From positions 1 to 43,778 of the forward strand of contig JAWKTE010000025.1 in NCBI GenBank assembly GCA_041401985.1: 43,778 bases of DNA. The letters are read 5' to 3'. Origin of the DNA: JACKHA01 sp041401985. GTDB lineage: Bacteria > Planctomycetota > Phycisphaerae > Phycisphaerales > UBA1924. The translations under genes and the position numbers were made by a program. Numbering within the stretch: position 1 is the first letter of the stretch; the number at the start of each line of letters is the position of its first letter. Positions 25,218 through 33,608 of this stretch are shown here, piece after piece. Under the pieces are notes generated by a model. That model saw only the letters and a list, made by a program, of their open reading frames with translations. It did no database searches and was not told the origin of the DNA.

Positions 25218-26393
25218 ATGGACCTCAAATCCCTCCAAGCCTTCATGCGCGACCGGCGCGTCGATGCGTGGCTCGTCTACGACTTCCGCGGCTCCAACCC
25301 CGTGCTGGCCCGCCTCGTGCCCATGGGCACCCACCTCACTCGCCGCGCCCTGCTGCTCATCCCCGCCGAGGGCGAGCCCCGCATGGCCGTCAGCCCCCTC
25401 GACCACAACCAGTTCTCACGCTCGCCGTACCCGCGCGATCTCTACAACGGCTGGCGCGGCCTGCACGACTGGCTCACCAGGAACCTCTCCGGCCACGCCC
25501 GCGTCGCCATGGAGTACTCGCCGGGCGGGCACCTGCCCATCTGCTCGTTCGTTGACGCCGGCACCGTCGAGATGGTCCGGGCCATGGGCGTCGAGGTCGT
25601 CTCCTCGGCCGACCTGGTCCAGGCCTCGGCGGCCCGCTGGGGGGCAGAGGCCGCCCGCCTGCATCTCGAGGCCTCGTGCAAGGTCACGGGCGTGAAGGAC
25701 GCCGCGTTCGAGTACATCGCCCAGAAGCACCGGGCGAGCGTCAACCCGCTCGAGCACGAGGTCGCCCAGTTCATCCGCGACCGCTTCGACGCCGAGGGCC
25801 TCGAGTACCCCGACGGCCCGATCGTCGGCGTCAACGCCCACGCCGGCGACCCCCACTTCGAGCCCTCCGCCGACCAGCCCACGCCCATCAAGCCCGGCGA
25901 CTGGATCCTGATCGACCTCTGGGCCCGCTCGCCGGGCGACCACAACGTCCACGCCGACATCACCTGGGTCGGCTTCGCGGGGCGCGAAGTCCCCGAGCGA
26001 CACCGCAGGGTGTTCGACGTCGTCAAGGCCTCGCGCGACGCGTGCGTCCGCGAGGCCCAGCAGGCCTGGGCCGCCAAGCGCCCCGTCCAGGGCTGGCAAC
26101 TCGACGACGCCGCCCGCAAGCCGATCATCGACGCCGGATTCGCCGACGCCATCCGCCACCGCACCGGGCACAGCCTCTCGCCCGGCCCGAAGGTCCACGG
26201 CCTCGGGGCCAACCTCGACAACCTCGAGACCCACGACACCCGCCAGATCATGCCCGACACCGGCTTCACCGTCGAGCCGGGCATCTACCTCCCCGAGTTC
26301 GGCGTCCGCATGGAGGTTGACCTGTACGTCGACCCGCAGAAGGGCCCGACCATCACCTCGTGCGTGCAAGAGGAGCCGGTGATCGTCGTCTAA
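25218..26393 (+). CDS. M24 family metallopeptidase, Xaa-Pro aminopeptidase-like
   Basis: Cytoplasmic di-metal peptidase that likely removes N-terminal residues before proline. The 391-residue protein has a creatinase-type N-terminal domain (1-150) and a pita-bread domain (160-391). Ligands appear in order: two Asp in LIDLWARSPGDHNVHADITW, His in RHRTGHSLSPG, Glu in FTVEPGIYLPEFG and Glu in RMEVDLYV, completing the five-ligand set. ATG 25218 was chosen because the family fold starts at MDLKSLQAFMRDRRVDAWLV; the longer frame from 25113 is unlikely. No export signal. It sits alone between a plus-strand membrane protein and the opposite-strand rpmE gene. Exact substrate (Xaa-Pro dipeptidase versus aminopeptidase) cannot be settled. 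Confidence 0.92.
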   Translation: MDLKSLQAFMRDRRVDAWLVYDFRGSNPVLARLVPMGTHLTRRALLLIPAEGEPRMAVSPLDHNQFSRSPYPRDLYNGWRGLHDWLTRNLSGHARVAMEYSPGGHLPICSFVDAGTVEMVRAMGVEVVSSADLVQASAARWGAEAARLHLEASCKVTGVKDAAFEYIAQKHRASVNPLEHEVAQFIRDRFDAEGLEYPDGPIVGVNAHAGDPHFEPSADQPTPIKPGDWILIDLWARSPGDHNVHADITWVGFAGREVPERHRRVFDVVKASRDACVREAQQAWAAKRPVQGWQLDDAARKPIIDAGFADAIRHRTGHSLSPGPKVHGLGANLDNLETHDTRQIMPDTGFTVEPGIYLPEFGVRMEVDLYVDPQKGPTITSCVQEEPVIVV

Positions 26394-26488
26394 ATCGCCG
26401 CACCCGGCGGTCGCTCGCGCCCACGACCCCAGGGCGATTCAGCCGCGCAAACAAAAAGGGCAGCGTGCCTACCCGCGGCACCCCGCCC

Positions 26489-26540
26489 AAATCTCCGCGT
26501 TCTCCGCTCCGCCTCCGCACCCTCCGCGTTCCGCATCGGG
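26489..26540 (-). repeat. Dispersed intergenic 'CGCGGAG' repeat, copy 1
   Basis: Low-complexity stretch with CTCCGCGTTCTCCGCTCCGC and CCTCCGCGTTCC. On the minus strand it reads CGGAACGCGGAGGGTGCGGA, of the same class as the copies near 27480-27604 and 41911-41965. Confidence 0.5.
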
Positions 26541-26553
26541 CTCGGCCTCGGCC

Positions 26554-26778
26554 TCACTTCTTCTTCTTGGCCGCGAAGTAGTTCCCCTGGAACTTCCGCT
26601 GGAACTTCTCCACCCGACCCGCGGCATCCACGAACGCCTGCTTGCCCGTGAAGAACGGGTGCGAGCCCGACCACACCTCGACGTGCAGTTCCGGGACGGT
26701 CGCGCCGACCTCCATCACCACCTCGCCGTTGTGGTAGACCTTGCAGGCGTAGTACTTCGGGTGCGTGTCGGCTTTCAT
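26554..26778 (-). CDS. rpmE: 50S ribosomal protein L31
   Basis: Ribosomal large-subunit protein of 74 residues. ATG 26778 gives MKADTHPKYYACKVYHNGEV then VPELHVEVWSGSHPFFTGKQ; the HPFFTGK signature is diagnostic of L31. The C-terminus is lysine-rich (AAKKKK). The CxxC zinc pair of the zinc-binding form is absent and only one Cys remains, so this is a zinc-independent type. Alternative starts further upstream (to 27159) are not supported by homology. Located between the M24 peptidase and an inner-membrane hypothetical; it is likely monocistronic. Confidence 0.95.
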   Translation of the reverse strand: MKADTHPKYYACKVYHNGEVVMEVGATVPELHVEVWSGSHPFFTGKQAFVDAAGRVEKFQRKFQGNYFAAKKKK

Positions 26779-26925
26779 GGTCGGCCTCGCGGGGTTCCGG
26801 GCCGGGATGGTAGGCGGGGTTGCGTCCGTGGCAAAGCCTCCCCACGGACGCGAAACGGGCCAACGCCGCCCGGCCGCGATTGTGTTCGCGCAGAGTTTGG
26901 GTTCTCTCGCGTACATTTGTGACGG

Positions 26926-27450
26926 ATGCCCTCCGATCGAAACCGCTTCCGACGACTCCCCCTTGCCGGCGCGGCTGCGGTGGTGATCGCAATACCCGTC
27001 GGACTCTGGGCAACGCTGTCGTGGATGCGGGCGCACTCGCGCGACCGTTTGTTCCAGCGCGGCGATCCCGGAGCAGTTTGGATGGCCGTGCTCAACGCGG
27101 CCTGCGAGACGCCGCCGGACTCCGACTGGGCCGCCGTACTCGCCCACCTCCGGCGACACTCAAACGACTTGGGCGACCCCGAACTCGCTCAGGTGGGGCA
27201 CTGCGGCCAAGGGTGGATCATGAACCCGGATCTGTCCGTGTGGCGAGACACCGATCGCGATCGGAGCCTTCTCGCCCTCGTCAGCCCGTGCCCGCTGCCC
27301 GCCGGCGTTCTCGGCTACTACGCGATTCCAGGAGAATCGCAGGGCTGGCTCGCCCAGGGCTTCGACGGGCGCGTTCGCGCACTCAGGGCGAGCGAGCTTC
27401 CAGATTGGTACGCGAACGGTGTGGAGTTCCCGACCGCTGGAAGCCCATAA
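26926..27450 (+). CDS. Membrane-anchored hypothetical protein
   Basis: A 174-residue protein with an N-terminal anchor: MPSDRNRFRRLPLAGAAAVV leads into a hydrophobic helix to about residue 32 (GLWATLSW), and positive residues before it suggest the rest is outside the membrane. The remainder is a small globular domain with three Cys (NAACETPPDSDW, GHCGQGW, PCPLPAG) and Trp-rich turns. No family recognised. A divergent arrangement with rpmE leaves 147 bases for promoters on both sides. The next plus-strand gene is radA, 167 bases on, separated by intergenic repeats. Confidence 0.7.
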   Translation: MPSDRNRFRRLPLAGAAAVVIAIPVGLWATLSWMRAHSRDRLFQRGDPGAVWMAVLNAACETPPDSDWAAVLAHLRRHSNDLGDPELAQVGHCGQGWIMNPDLSVWRDTDRDRSLLALVSPCPLPAGVLGYYAIPGESQGWLAQGFDGRVRALRASELPDWYANGVEFPTAGSP

Positions 27451-27475
27451 GACCGGTCGGTCTCGGGGTGCCAAG

Positions 27476-27604
27476 CCTTCGGAAAACGCAGAGATCGCCG
27501 AGAGAGCCGAGCAACGCAGAGCGGGGACTGGTTCGAGTCCAAACCCAGGCCTTCCTCCGCGTCCCTCCGCCCAACTCCGCGTCCTCCGCGTTCTCCCCGG
27601 TCTC
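27476..27604. repeat. Dispersed intergenic repeat pair, inverted, copy 2
   Basis: AACGCAGAGATCGCCGAGAG and AACGCAGAGCGGGG at the left are answered by CTCCGCGTCCTCCGCGTTCT at the right, in opposite orientation around GGACTGGTTCGAGTCC. A transcript could fold as a long imperfect hairpin. Same repeat class as copies 1 and 3. Located just upstream of radA. Confidence 0.55.
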
Positions 27605-27617
27605 GCTATCCTCCCCC

Positions 27618-29057
27618 ATGCCCAAAGTCCGGCAAACGTTCGTATGCCGCGAGTGCGGCTCCGTCCTGGCTCGCTGGATGGGCAAGTGCCCCGATTGCGG
27701 CGCTTGGGACTCGCTCGACGCCCAGACCGCCGACGCCTCCGCCGCCAAGGACCGCCAGAAAGGGATCGTCCAGGCCTGGTCGGCCCTGGGCGACGACGCC
27801 GAGCCGGACGCCGCCTCGGCCCCCGCCGCCCGCGCCCTCGGCCAGATCGACCCCGCCGACGCCCCGCCCCGCCTGCCCACCGGCATCGCCGAGTTCGACC
27901 GCGTCCTGGGCGGCGCCGAAGGCGCCCGCGGCCTCGTGCCCGGCTCGGCGGTCCTCATCGGCGGCGCGCCCGGCATCGGCAAGTCCACCCTCCTGCTCCA
28001 GGCCGCCGCCGCCCTGGCCGACCGCTCCACCCGCGTGCTCTACGTCTCCAGCGAGGAGTCCGAAGAACAGGTCCGCCTCCGCGCCACGCGCCTGCCCCTG
28101 GGCCCCGGCGTCCGCGACAACCTCTTCGTGCTGGCCGACACCAATCTGGCCCGCATCGTCGAGCAGGCCCGGCGCACCACCCCCGCCGTGCTCGTGATCG
28201 ACTCGATCCAGATGGTCTACAAGGGTGACCTCGACGCCCCCGCCGGCTCGCTCACCCAGCTCCGCCGCTGCTGCGCCGACCTGGTCTTCCTGGCCAAGGC
28301 CAGCGGCATGGCGGTCGTCATGGTCGGGCACGTCACGAAGGAGGGCGCCCTGGCAGGCCCCCGCCTGCTCGAGCACCTGGTCGATGTCGTCGTCGCCTTC
28401 GAGGGCGACCGCTACCACGCCCACCGCATCGTCCGCGCCATCAAGAACCGCTTCGGCACCACGATGGAACTCGGCATCTTCGAGATGGGCGGCGCGGGCC
28501 TGGTCGAGGCCCCCGAGGGCGCCGGCGTCGCGGCCGTCACCGGCGACGCCACGCCACGCCCCGGCTCGGTCGTCGCCCCCATCATGCACGGCACGCGCTG
28601 CGTGCTCGTCGAACTCCAGGCCCTCACCGCCACCGGCTTCCCCGGCTCGGTCAAACGCAAGGCCAGCGGCGTCGACGCCAACCGCCTGGCCATGCTCGTG
28701 GCCGTCCTCGAGCAGCACGCCGGACAGCGCCTCTACGACCGCGACATCTTCGCCTCCAGCGTCGGTGGCCTCAAAGTCGCCGAGCCCGCCGCCGACCTGG
28801 CCCTCCTGCTTGCGATCGGAGGCGCCCAGATCCGTCGCGCCCTGGACCCCCGCACCGCGGCCCTCGGCGAGGTCGGCCTCGGCGGCGAGGTCCGCCCCGT
28901 GGCCCACCTCGAGCAGCGCCTCCGCGAGGCCGCCCGCCTGGGATACACCCGCGCCCTGGTCCCCGCCGGCCCGCCCAAGCCCAGCGTGCCGCGCGACGTG
29001 AAGATCACGCTGGATAGGGTGCGGACGATCGGGGAGGCGATGGAGAGGCTGGAGTAG
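27618..29057 (+). CDS. radA: DNA repair protein RadA/Sms
   Basis: RecA-like ATPase with branch-migration activity in recombination and repair. 479 residues in the usual order: C4 zinc finger at the N-terminus (CRECGSVLARWMGKCPDCGA), RecA core with Walker A GGAPGIGKST and Walker B VLVIDSIQMV, the RadA-specific KNRFG (AIKNRFGTTMELGIFEM), and a Lon-protease-like domain to the end (DRDIFASSVGGLKVAEP, LGEVGLGGEVRPVAHLEQRL). ATG 27618 matches the family start MPKVRQTFVCRECG; the frame upstream to 26820 is a shadow of another gene. A membrane protein gene follows after 4 bases, so the two may be co-transcribed. Confidence 0.97.
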   Translation: MPKVRQTFVCRECGSVLARWMGKCPDCGAWDSLDAQTADASAAKDRQKGIVQAWSALGDDAEPDAASAPAARALGQIDPADAPPRLPTGIAEFDRVLGGAEGARGLVPGSAVLIGGAPGIGKSTLLLQAAAALADRSTRVLYVSSEESEEQVRLRATRLPLGPGVRDNLFVLADTNLARIVEQARRTTPAVLVIDSIQMVYKGDLDAPAGSLTQLRRCCADLVFLAKASGMAVVMVGHVTKEGALAGPRLLEHLVDVVVAFEGDRYHAHRIVRAIKNRFGTTMELGIFEMGGAGLVEAPEGAGVAAVTGDATPRPGSVVAPIMHGTRCVLVELQALTATGFPGSVKRKASGVDANRLAMLVAVLEQHAGQRLYDRDIFASSVGGLKVAEPAADLALLLAIGGAQIRRALDPRTAALGEVGLGGEVRPVAHLEQRLREAARLGYTRALVPAGPPKPSVPRDVKITLDRVRTIGEAMERLE

Positions 29058-29061
29058 AACC

Positions 29062-29724
29062 GTGAACTGGCCCGTCTGGTTTTGGGTCTATGTCGCCATG
29101 CTCCCCACGGCGTGGGCCTATCGCCTGGTCATTCGCCGCCAGCGCGAAGTGCGGAGCCGCTGCGACAAGTTCGTTGACTGGTGGATCTGGTTCTGGCCTT
29201 GCATCACCATCACCGTGATCTGGTTCGGCTACATCATGATCGGACCGGTGATCGGCGCCATCCCCTTCTCGTGGTTCGCCAACGAACACTTCGCCCACCT
29301 GCTGCTCGCCGCCGGGGGGCTGGGTTTCTTTGCCAGTTGTTCCTTCCCGTTCGGTCGCGTTCCGATACTGATCGGCCTGTCGATTGGAACCTCGCTCACC
29401 GGACTATGCCTGCTGCTGCCCGGCTACTGGAAGATCGTCGGCGTGCTCGGCTGGTATCCGCCGCTTCTGGTCGGGACCATCGCGGGCGTGGCGCGGCAGC
29501 GCGGCATCGAGGGCGTTCGCCGCCGACTCCTGCGACGCGACATCACGACCTCCGAGGGTGGCCTCGGAACGGGCGCCGCCGGCGAGATGTTCGAGAAGTC
29601 GCGCATCGATCGCGACCAGCCCGGCATCCTGGGCCGCGGCCCCGAACACGCCGAAGAGCCACCCGTTACTTACGACGCTCCCGTGACCGACTCGCCGCGA
29701 GAGCCGGGCCGCTCCCACGATTGA
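29062..29724 (+). CDS. Four-helix inner-membrane protein, unknown
   Basis: A GTG start at 29062, 4 bases after the radA stop, opens MNWPVWFWVYVAMLPTAWAY. The first 150 residues hold about four transmembrane helices (WWIWFWPCITITVIWFGYI, LLLAAGGLGFFASCSFPFG, ILIGLSIGTSLTGLCLLLPG, WYPPLLVGTIAGVAR). A cytoplasmic tail of about 65 residues is charged and disordered (EEPPVTYDAPVTDSP). GGAGAGGCTGGAGTAG within the radA stop region can serve as the ribosome site. No known family; tight spacing suggests translation from the radA mRNA. The gene end abuts a convergent gene at 29726. Confidence 0.72.
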   Translation: MNWPVWFWVYVAMLPTAWAYRLVIRRQREVRSRCDKFVDWWIWFWPCITITVIWFGYIMIGPVIGAIPFSWFANEHFAHLLLAAGGLGFFASCSFPFGRVPILIGLSIGTSLTGLCLLLPGYWKIVGVLGWYPPLLVGTIAGVARQRGIEGVRRRLLRRDITTSEGGLGTGAAGEMFEKSRIDRDQPGILGRGPEHAEEPPVTYDAPVTDSPREPGRSHD

Positions 29725-29725
29725 C

Positions 29726-30478
29726 TCAGCTCGCCCCGCCCCCCTGCCGCTTCGCCTCACTCTGCGCCAGCGACGTGAACGCCGCGAAACCGAACGGCTC
29801 GTCCCCGTCCGCCATCGTCCCGCGCCGCCGGATGCCACCGCCCTGGTGCCGGGCCGCGTCCTGGAGTTTCTCCATCAACTCCTCGCTGATCGCGTGCACC
29901 GCCCGGATCTCGTGCAGCGGCAGCGTGAACACCTCGCCAGACGGCGCGACCACCTGGAAGATCGTGCACTGCACGTCGATCGACAGCGCCTTCTCCGCCG
30001 GCGTCCACGGCACCGAGCACGCCAGCAGCGGGCGAACGTCCGCCACCGGGATCCGCTCGCCCCCCTTGGTCAGCACCGCCACCCGCCCGTCCAGCGGCAT
30101 CTCCGGGTGCGACCCCGGGCCAAGCGCGTCCTCCTCGCCGTCCTCGCCCGCGCCGTCGCCGCCCTGCCCGCGCGGCGTCAGTTCTGGCGAGGTCGTGATC
30201 GTCGCGCCGTCCACCTTCACCTGCCCGCGCTTGGTCTGCAGTTCCGCGATGATCTGGTACCGGCGCGACTCGGCCGTCACCGCCAGCCCCATCAGCATCT
30301 CGCGCACGAGGTTCTGCCAGAAGAGGTCGCGCTTGACCGCGACATCGGCGAACGAGCCGTGGTGGCCCGCATCGCTCACGCCCGGCGCGTGACCGACGTG
30401 GGCGCCGCCGCCCGGGCCCGACGCAACGCCCGCGGCCTTCGGCGCCACCGGCAGATTCGGCTTGCTCGCGTCCGACAT
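29726..30478 (-). CDS. Hypothetical protein, 250 residues
   Basis: ATG 30478 (MSDASKPNLPVAPKAAG) follows GGAGAGG by 5 bases and is preferred over the ATG six codons upstream. The first 45 residues are Gly/His-rich and flexible (GGGAHVGHAPGVSDAGHHG). Next are a helical segment (RDLFWQNLVREMLMGLAVTA), strands (RGQVKVDGATITT) and an acidic disordered linker around residues 115-130. The C-terminal domain repeats alternate strands and helix (VQCTIFQVVAPSGEVFTLPL, then EIRAVHAISEELMEKLQDAA). No family, signal peptide or membrane span recognised. The gene is 63 bases downstream of the exported NfeD/ClpP-like gene and probably in one minus-strand unit with it. Confidence 0.7.
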   Translation of the reverse strand: MSDASKPNLPVAPKAAGVASGPGGGAHVGHAPGVSDAGHHGSFADVAVKRDLFWQNLVREMLMGLAVTAESRRYQIIAELQTKRGQVKVDGATITTSPELTPRGQGGDGAGEDGEEDALGPGSHPEMPLDGRVAVLTKGGERIPVADVRPLLACSVPWTPAEKALSIDVQCTIFQVVAPSGEVFTLPLHEIRAVHAISEELMEKLQDAARHQGGGIRRRGTMADGDEPFGFAAFTSLAQSEAKRQGGGAS

Positions 30479-30541
30479 CGCCACCTCTCCGCGCACTCGC
30501 GCCGCCCGACCAACGCCAAGACCGAGGGACGGGGATCGCCC

Positions 30542-31642
30542 TCACCGCGACGCCGCATCGTTGGCGCGCTGCCGCCAGTACTCGATGTCCTCGCGCAGAT
30601 CATCGAGCCGATACCGCCACCCGCTCCGCAGCGACGCGCGCGTCGCCCCGATGTCCGTCCGCCCCGGAGCCGGCGTCAGCAGCAGTTCCGGATACTTCCG
30701 CAGCACGCCCTCGGCCCGCTCGATCGCCTGTGCCGCACCCGCGAGCCGCTCGAGCGCCGCCGCCCCCGCTCGGCGATAGTCGTGCACCGTCACCTCGCGG
30801 TCGTCCGGGCGACGCCCCGAGAGATTCAACCCGCGCCGGCACGCCTCGATCGCCTCGTCCGCGAAGCGGATGAACCGCCCCACCTCGTCCTGCGCGCTGG
30901 CGATCCCCGCGTCGATCTCAACAACCGCCGGCGTGCCCGCCCGCAGGTCCAGCGCCCGCACGATCCGCGCCACGCGGTCGGCCTCGATCACGTCCACGCC
31001 CTGCGCGTGCAGCCGCCGCGCCACGAGCGCTTCGCCCGACGGCGCATCCTCCCCCGGCAGCCAGGGCGAACCGATCGTCGGATCGATCTCCCGCTCGGCC
31101 AGCGCCGCCTCGACCGCGGCCCCCAACTCCTCGAGCGCCGAATCCGCGAACGTCCCGTCCGGCAGCACATCCAACCGCCAGTCGCCCCGCTCGAACCGCA
31201 CCTCGGTCCGCGGGTCGATCGCCAGCGGCTCGCCGATCAGCACGCCCAGCGCGACCAGCGCCGGCGTCGCCCGCCGATCGCCCGAGTCCATCAGCAACGC
31301 GATCGCCGGGATCTCCGTCGCGCGGACCGCGGCCGCGATCGCCAGGATCACGTCCGGCCGGGCCCGGTTCGCGCCGACTTCGAGCACGAGCAGCGAGACG
31401 TGCTCGGGGTCCAGCGTCGCCAGATGGTCCGCCAGCGCCTCGACCCCGGCCATCGCGTCGAGATCGCCCGACAGCCGGACGTGCGCAACCTCGCCCGCCA
31501 GCCGCCGGGCCGCGTCGCGCGTGGGCTGCGCGGGCCCGACGCCGGGTCGCGCGGCCGTCGCCAGCGCGCTCGCACCGCCGCCCGGCGTCGCCAACGCCAG
31601 CCCGCACCACAGCAACGCGCTCGCCCATCGGACGCGACCCAC
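30542..31642 (-). CDS. Exported protein, possible degenerate ClpP/NfeD-protease-like fold
   Basis: GTG 31642 is preferred over the TTG at 31702 because GGGAGGG lies 6 bases upstream and the new N-terminus is a signal peptide (VGRVRWASALLWCGLALATP). The 366-residue protein then has a repeating strand-helix region (LAGEVAHVRLSGDLDAMAGV, HVSLLVLEVGANRARPDVIL, AATEIPAIALLMDSGDRRAT, LVALGVLIGEPLAID). This order resembles the ClpP/crotonase-like domain of NfeD serine proteases, but no catalytic Ser in an 'A.SAG' context is seen. A helical C-terminus follows (EACRRGLNLS, IERAEGVLRKYPELLL). An NfeD-like OB protein is encoded two genes away on the same strand, which supports a loose link. Function is inferred only. 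Confidence 0.65.
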   Translation of the reverse strand: MGRVRWASALLWCGLALATPGGGASALATAARPGVGPAQPTRDAARRLAGEVAHVRLSGDLDAMAGVEALADHLATLDPEHVSLLVLEVGANRARPDVILAIAAAVRATEIPAIALLMDSGDRRATPALVALGVLIGEPLAIDPRTEVRFERGDWRLDVLPDGTFADSALEELGAAVEAALAEREIDPTIGSPWLPGEDAPSGEALVARRLHAQGVDVIEADRVARIVRALDLRAGTPAVVEIDAGIASAQDEVGRFIRFADEAIEACRRGLNLSGRRPDDREVTVHDYRRAGAAALERLAGAAQAIERAEGVLRKYPELLLTPAPGRTDIGATRASLRSGWRYRLDDLREDIEYWRQRANDAASR

Positions 31643-31738
31643 CGATCGCCCTCCCGCTCGTCGGAGCAAGCGGGTTGTACCAGAGTCCCGTCTGATCGGC
31701 AAGTGTTCGAATCGGGCCGCGGCACCCGGCGGCCGCCG

Positions 31739-32716
31739 CTACGCCGCCAGGCGGATCGCCTCGCCGTCCCGCTCCACCATCCGCTCAGACCCGTCGTCCG
31801 CGGCGGGCGTCGCCGGCGCGTGGGCCCGACGGATCTGCTCGAACTTGTCCTGGATCCGCACGAACGCGTCCACCACAGCCGGGTCGAACTGCGTCCCGGC
31901 GCCCGCCTTCACCAAGTCCACCGCCTCGGCGTGCGGCAGCGCCTCGCGGTACACCCGCGCCGACGTCAGCGCGTCGTACACGTCCGCCAGCGCCACGATC
32001 CGCGCCGCCGGCGCGATCTGGTCCGCCACCAGCCCGTACGGATACCCCTGCCCGTCCCACCGCTCGTGGTGCGACAGCGCAATCTGGATCCCCATCGACA
32101 CCAGCGGGTCGTCACCGAACTGGCGCCGGATCTCCAGCAGCGTGTCCGCCCCGATCAGCGGGTGCCGCTGCATCTGGCGACGCTCCACCGGCGTCAGGCG
32201 CGACGGCTTGAGCAGGATCGCGTGGTCGATCCCCGCCTGCCCGATGTCGTGCAGCACGCACGCCGTGCCCAGCCGCTCGATCCACTCGTCGTCGATCTCG
32301 GGGAACCAGCCCCGCAGCGCTGTTGCGAGCGCGACCGAGTACGCCGACAGGCGGTCGTGATGCCCCTCGGCATCCGCGTCGTGCTTGGCCCCGATCTTCG
32401 CAAGGCGGATGATCAGCCCGTCGCGGGCCGCCCGCTCGTGCTTGGTCGCCTCGGCCGCGCTGGCCGCCTTGGCCAGCGCCCGCTGGCGCTCCGAGAACAG
32501 CAGCGCCCGGGCATCGTCGAGCGCCCGGGCCGCCCGGTCGAACGCGTACAGCGTCAGGACCGATCCGCCGATCGCGCACAGCCCCATCGTCAGCAGCGCC
32601 GCCGCCGGCCCGTAGGCCGACGCTGCGGTTCCCGCGACAACGATCGCCAGCGCCTGGCCCGCGGCGGCCAGCACGCCCTTGACGTTCACGCCGCCCTGGG
32701 TCTTCGGGTCGACCAT
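31739..32716 (-). CDS. HD-GYP domain phosphodiesterase, membrane-anchored
   Basis: Likely hydrolyses cyclic-di-GMP. ATG 32716 (MVDPKTQGGVNVKGVLAAAG) is chosen; a TTG-started longer frame adds 20 residues. Residues 12-60 contain two membrane helices (VLAAAGQALAIVVAGTAASA, AALLTMGLCAIGGSVLTLYA). A coiled segment follows (ERQRALAKAASAAEATKHER), then the catalytic domain: HDRLSAYSVALATAL, CVLHDIGQAGIDHAIL (HD motif), KPSRLTPVERRQMQRHPLIG, and ALSHHERWDGQGYPYGL (HD-GYP motif), with PAARIVALADVYDALTS after it. All metal residues look intact. No sensor domain is visible beyond the membrane helices. It lies between two genes of the NfeD-like set on the same strand. Confidence 0.9.
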   Translation of the reverse strand: MVDPKTQGGVNVKGVLAAAGQALAIVVAGTAASAYGPAAALLTMGLCAIGGSVLTLYAFDRAARALDDARALLFSERQRALAKAASAAEATKHERAARDGLIIRLAKIGAKHDADAEGHHDRLSAYSVALATALRGWFPEIDDEWIERLGTACVLHDIGQAGIDHAILLKPSRLTPVERRQMQRHPLIGADTLLEIRRQFGDDPLVSMGIQIALSHHERWDGQGYPYGLVADQIAPAARIVALADVYDALTSARVYREALPHAEAVDLVKAGAGTQFDPAVVDAFVRIQDKFEQIRRAHAPATPAADDGSERMVERDGEAIRLAA

Positions 32717-32840
32717 GCAGGTCGCATCGGCCCGTCCGTTTCGTCGCTTGGCAACCAGAAGGCCCCACCCGCGCAATGCCGCCGACCCAGACTCCCGAAA
32801 CGGAACGCTCGCCCCCTCGCGTCCGAAAACCGGCGCGACC

Positions 32841-33413
32841 TCAGACGCTTACCACCATCAGCGTGTTGTCGCCCTCGGCCGACAGGATCCGCACCCGAGT
32901 CGCCCGCCCCAGTTCCGCGCCCTCGGTCATCGCGCTGTACGACCGCTGGCGCTCGTCCACGATCACCCGCACCCGCCCCGTTCCGCCCCGCGCCCCCGGC
33001 ACCGTCACGTCCACCACGCCGTCCTTGCCGATCACCTGCTGGATCCCGATGTTGCCCGAGGCCTCCAGTTCCGACATGGCCCGGAACACGAACGCCAGCA
33101 GCCACATCATCCCCAGCCCGCACACCACGCCGATCCCGATCGAGCCCAGCAGTCCGAACTGGCTGCCCTTCAGGGCGGCGAACCCGCCCCACCCGAAGCC
33201 CATCAGGAAGCCCATCATCGCCTGGACCGATAACAACTTGAACGCCCCGGCCCCGTCCTGCGCATCGCCGGTATCCGGCGCGAAGTCGGCGTGGTCGTCC
33301 ATCACGTCGGCGCCGCTGAGCAGCAGCGACAACTTGATCACGAACGCCCCGGTGGCGATCAGGGCCGGGATCGTGAACCACAACGCATAGCCCGAGAACA
33401 TCGCGGTGAGCAT
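32841..33413 (-). CDS. NfeD-like membrane protein with OB-fold domain
   Basis: A 190-residue protein. ATG 33413 (MLTAMFSGYALWFTIPALIA) follows AGGGGG by 8 bases; the longer frame to 33896 is a shadow of the epimerase gene. It has three membrane helices (ALWFTIPALIATGAFVIKLS, AMMGFLMGFGWGGFAAL, LGSIGIGVVCGLGMMWLLAF). A cytoplasmic beta-barrel of about 75 residues then has the NfeD/YuaF-type pattern (GKDGVVDVTVPGARGGTGRV, RVIVDERQRSYSAMTEGAEL, VRILSAEGDNTLMVVSV). Family members help order membrane microdomains with flotillin, or work with a membrane protease. No flotillin gene is in this window. It is divergent from the epimerase gene, with 195 bases between. Confidence 0.82.
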   Translation of the reverse strand: MLTAMFSGYALWFTIPALIATGAFVIKLSLLLSGADVMDDHADFAPDTGDAQDGAGAFKLLSVQAMMGFLMGFGWGGFAALKGSQFGLLGSIGIGVVCGLGMMWLLAFVFRAMSELEASGNIGIQQVIGKDGVVDVTVPGARGGTGRVRVIVDERQRSYSAMTEGAELGRATRVRILSAEGDNTLMVVSV

Positions 33414-33608
33414 CCGACGCCCCCTTTCGCGCGGCCCGGCGAACCCCGGCCCGACCCGACCCCGATGCGGGCCCGAGCCGTCGGCCCCGCCCGGTTCTTG
33501 GGATTCGGCGACCCAAGCGTTCGACCCGCTGCCATCAGCCGTCGGCCCATCTCGGCCCGTGCCGAACCCGAACCGACGCCCCGAACCCACCGATACTATC
33601 GGCTTGGC

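Noticed and set aside
29846..33241. 1131-residue plus-strand frame
   Set aside because: It lies opposite four minus-strand genes with clear motifs (exported NfeD/ClpP-like, HD-GYP, NfeD-like and a hypothetical) and has Arg/Pro-rich composition typical of GC antisense shadows.
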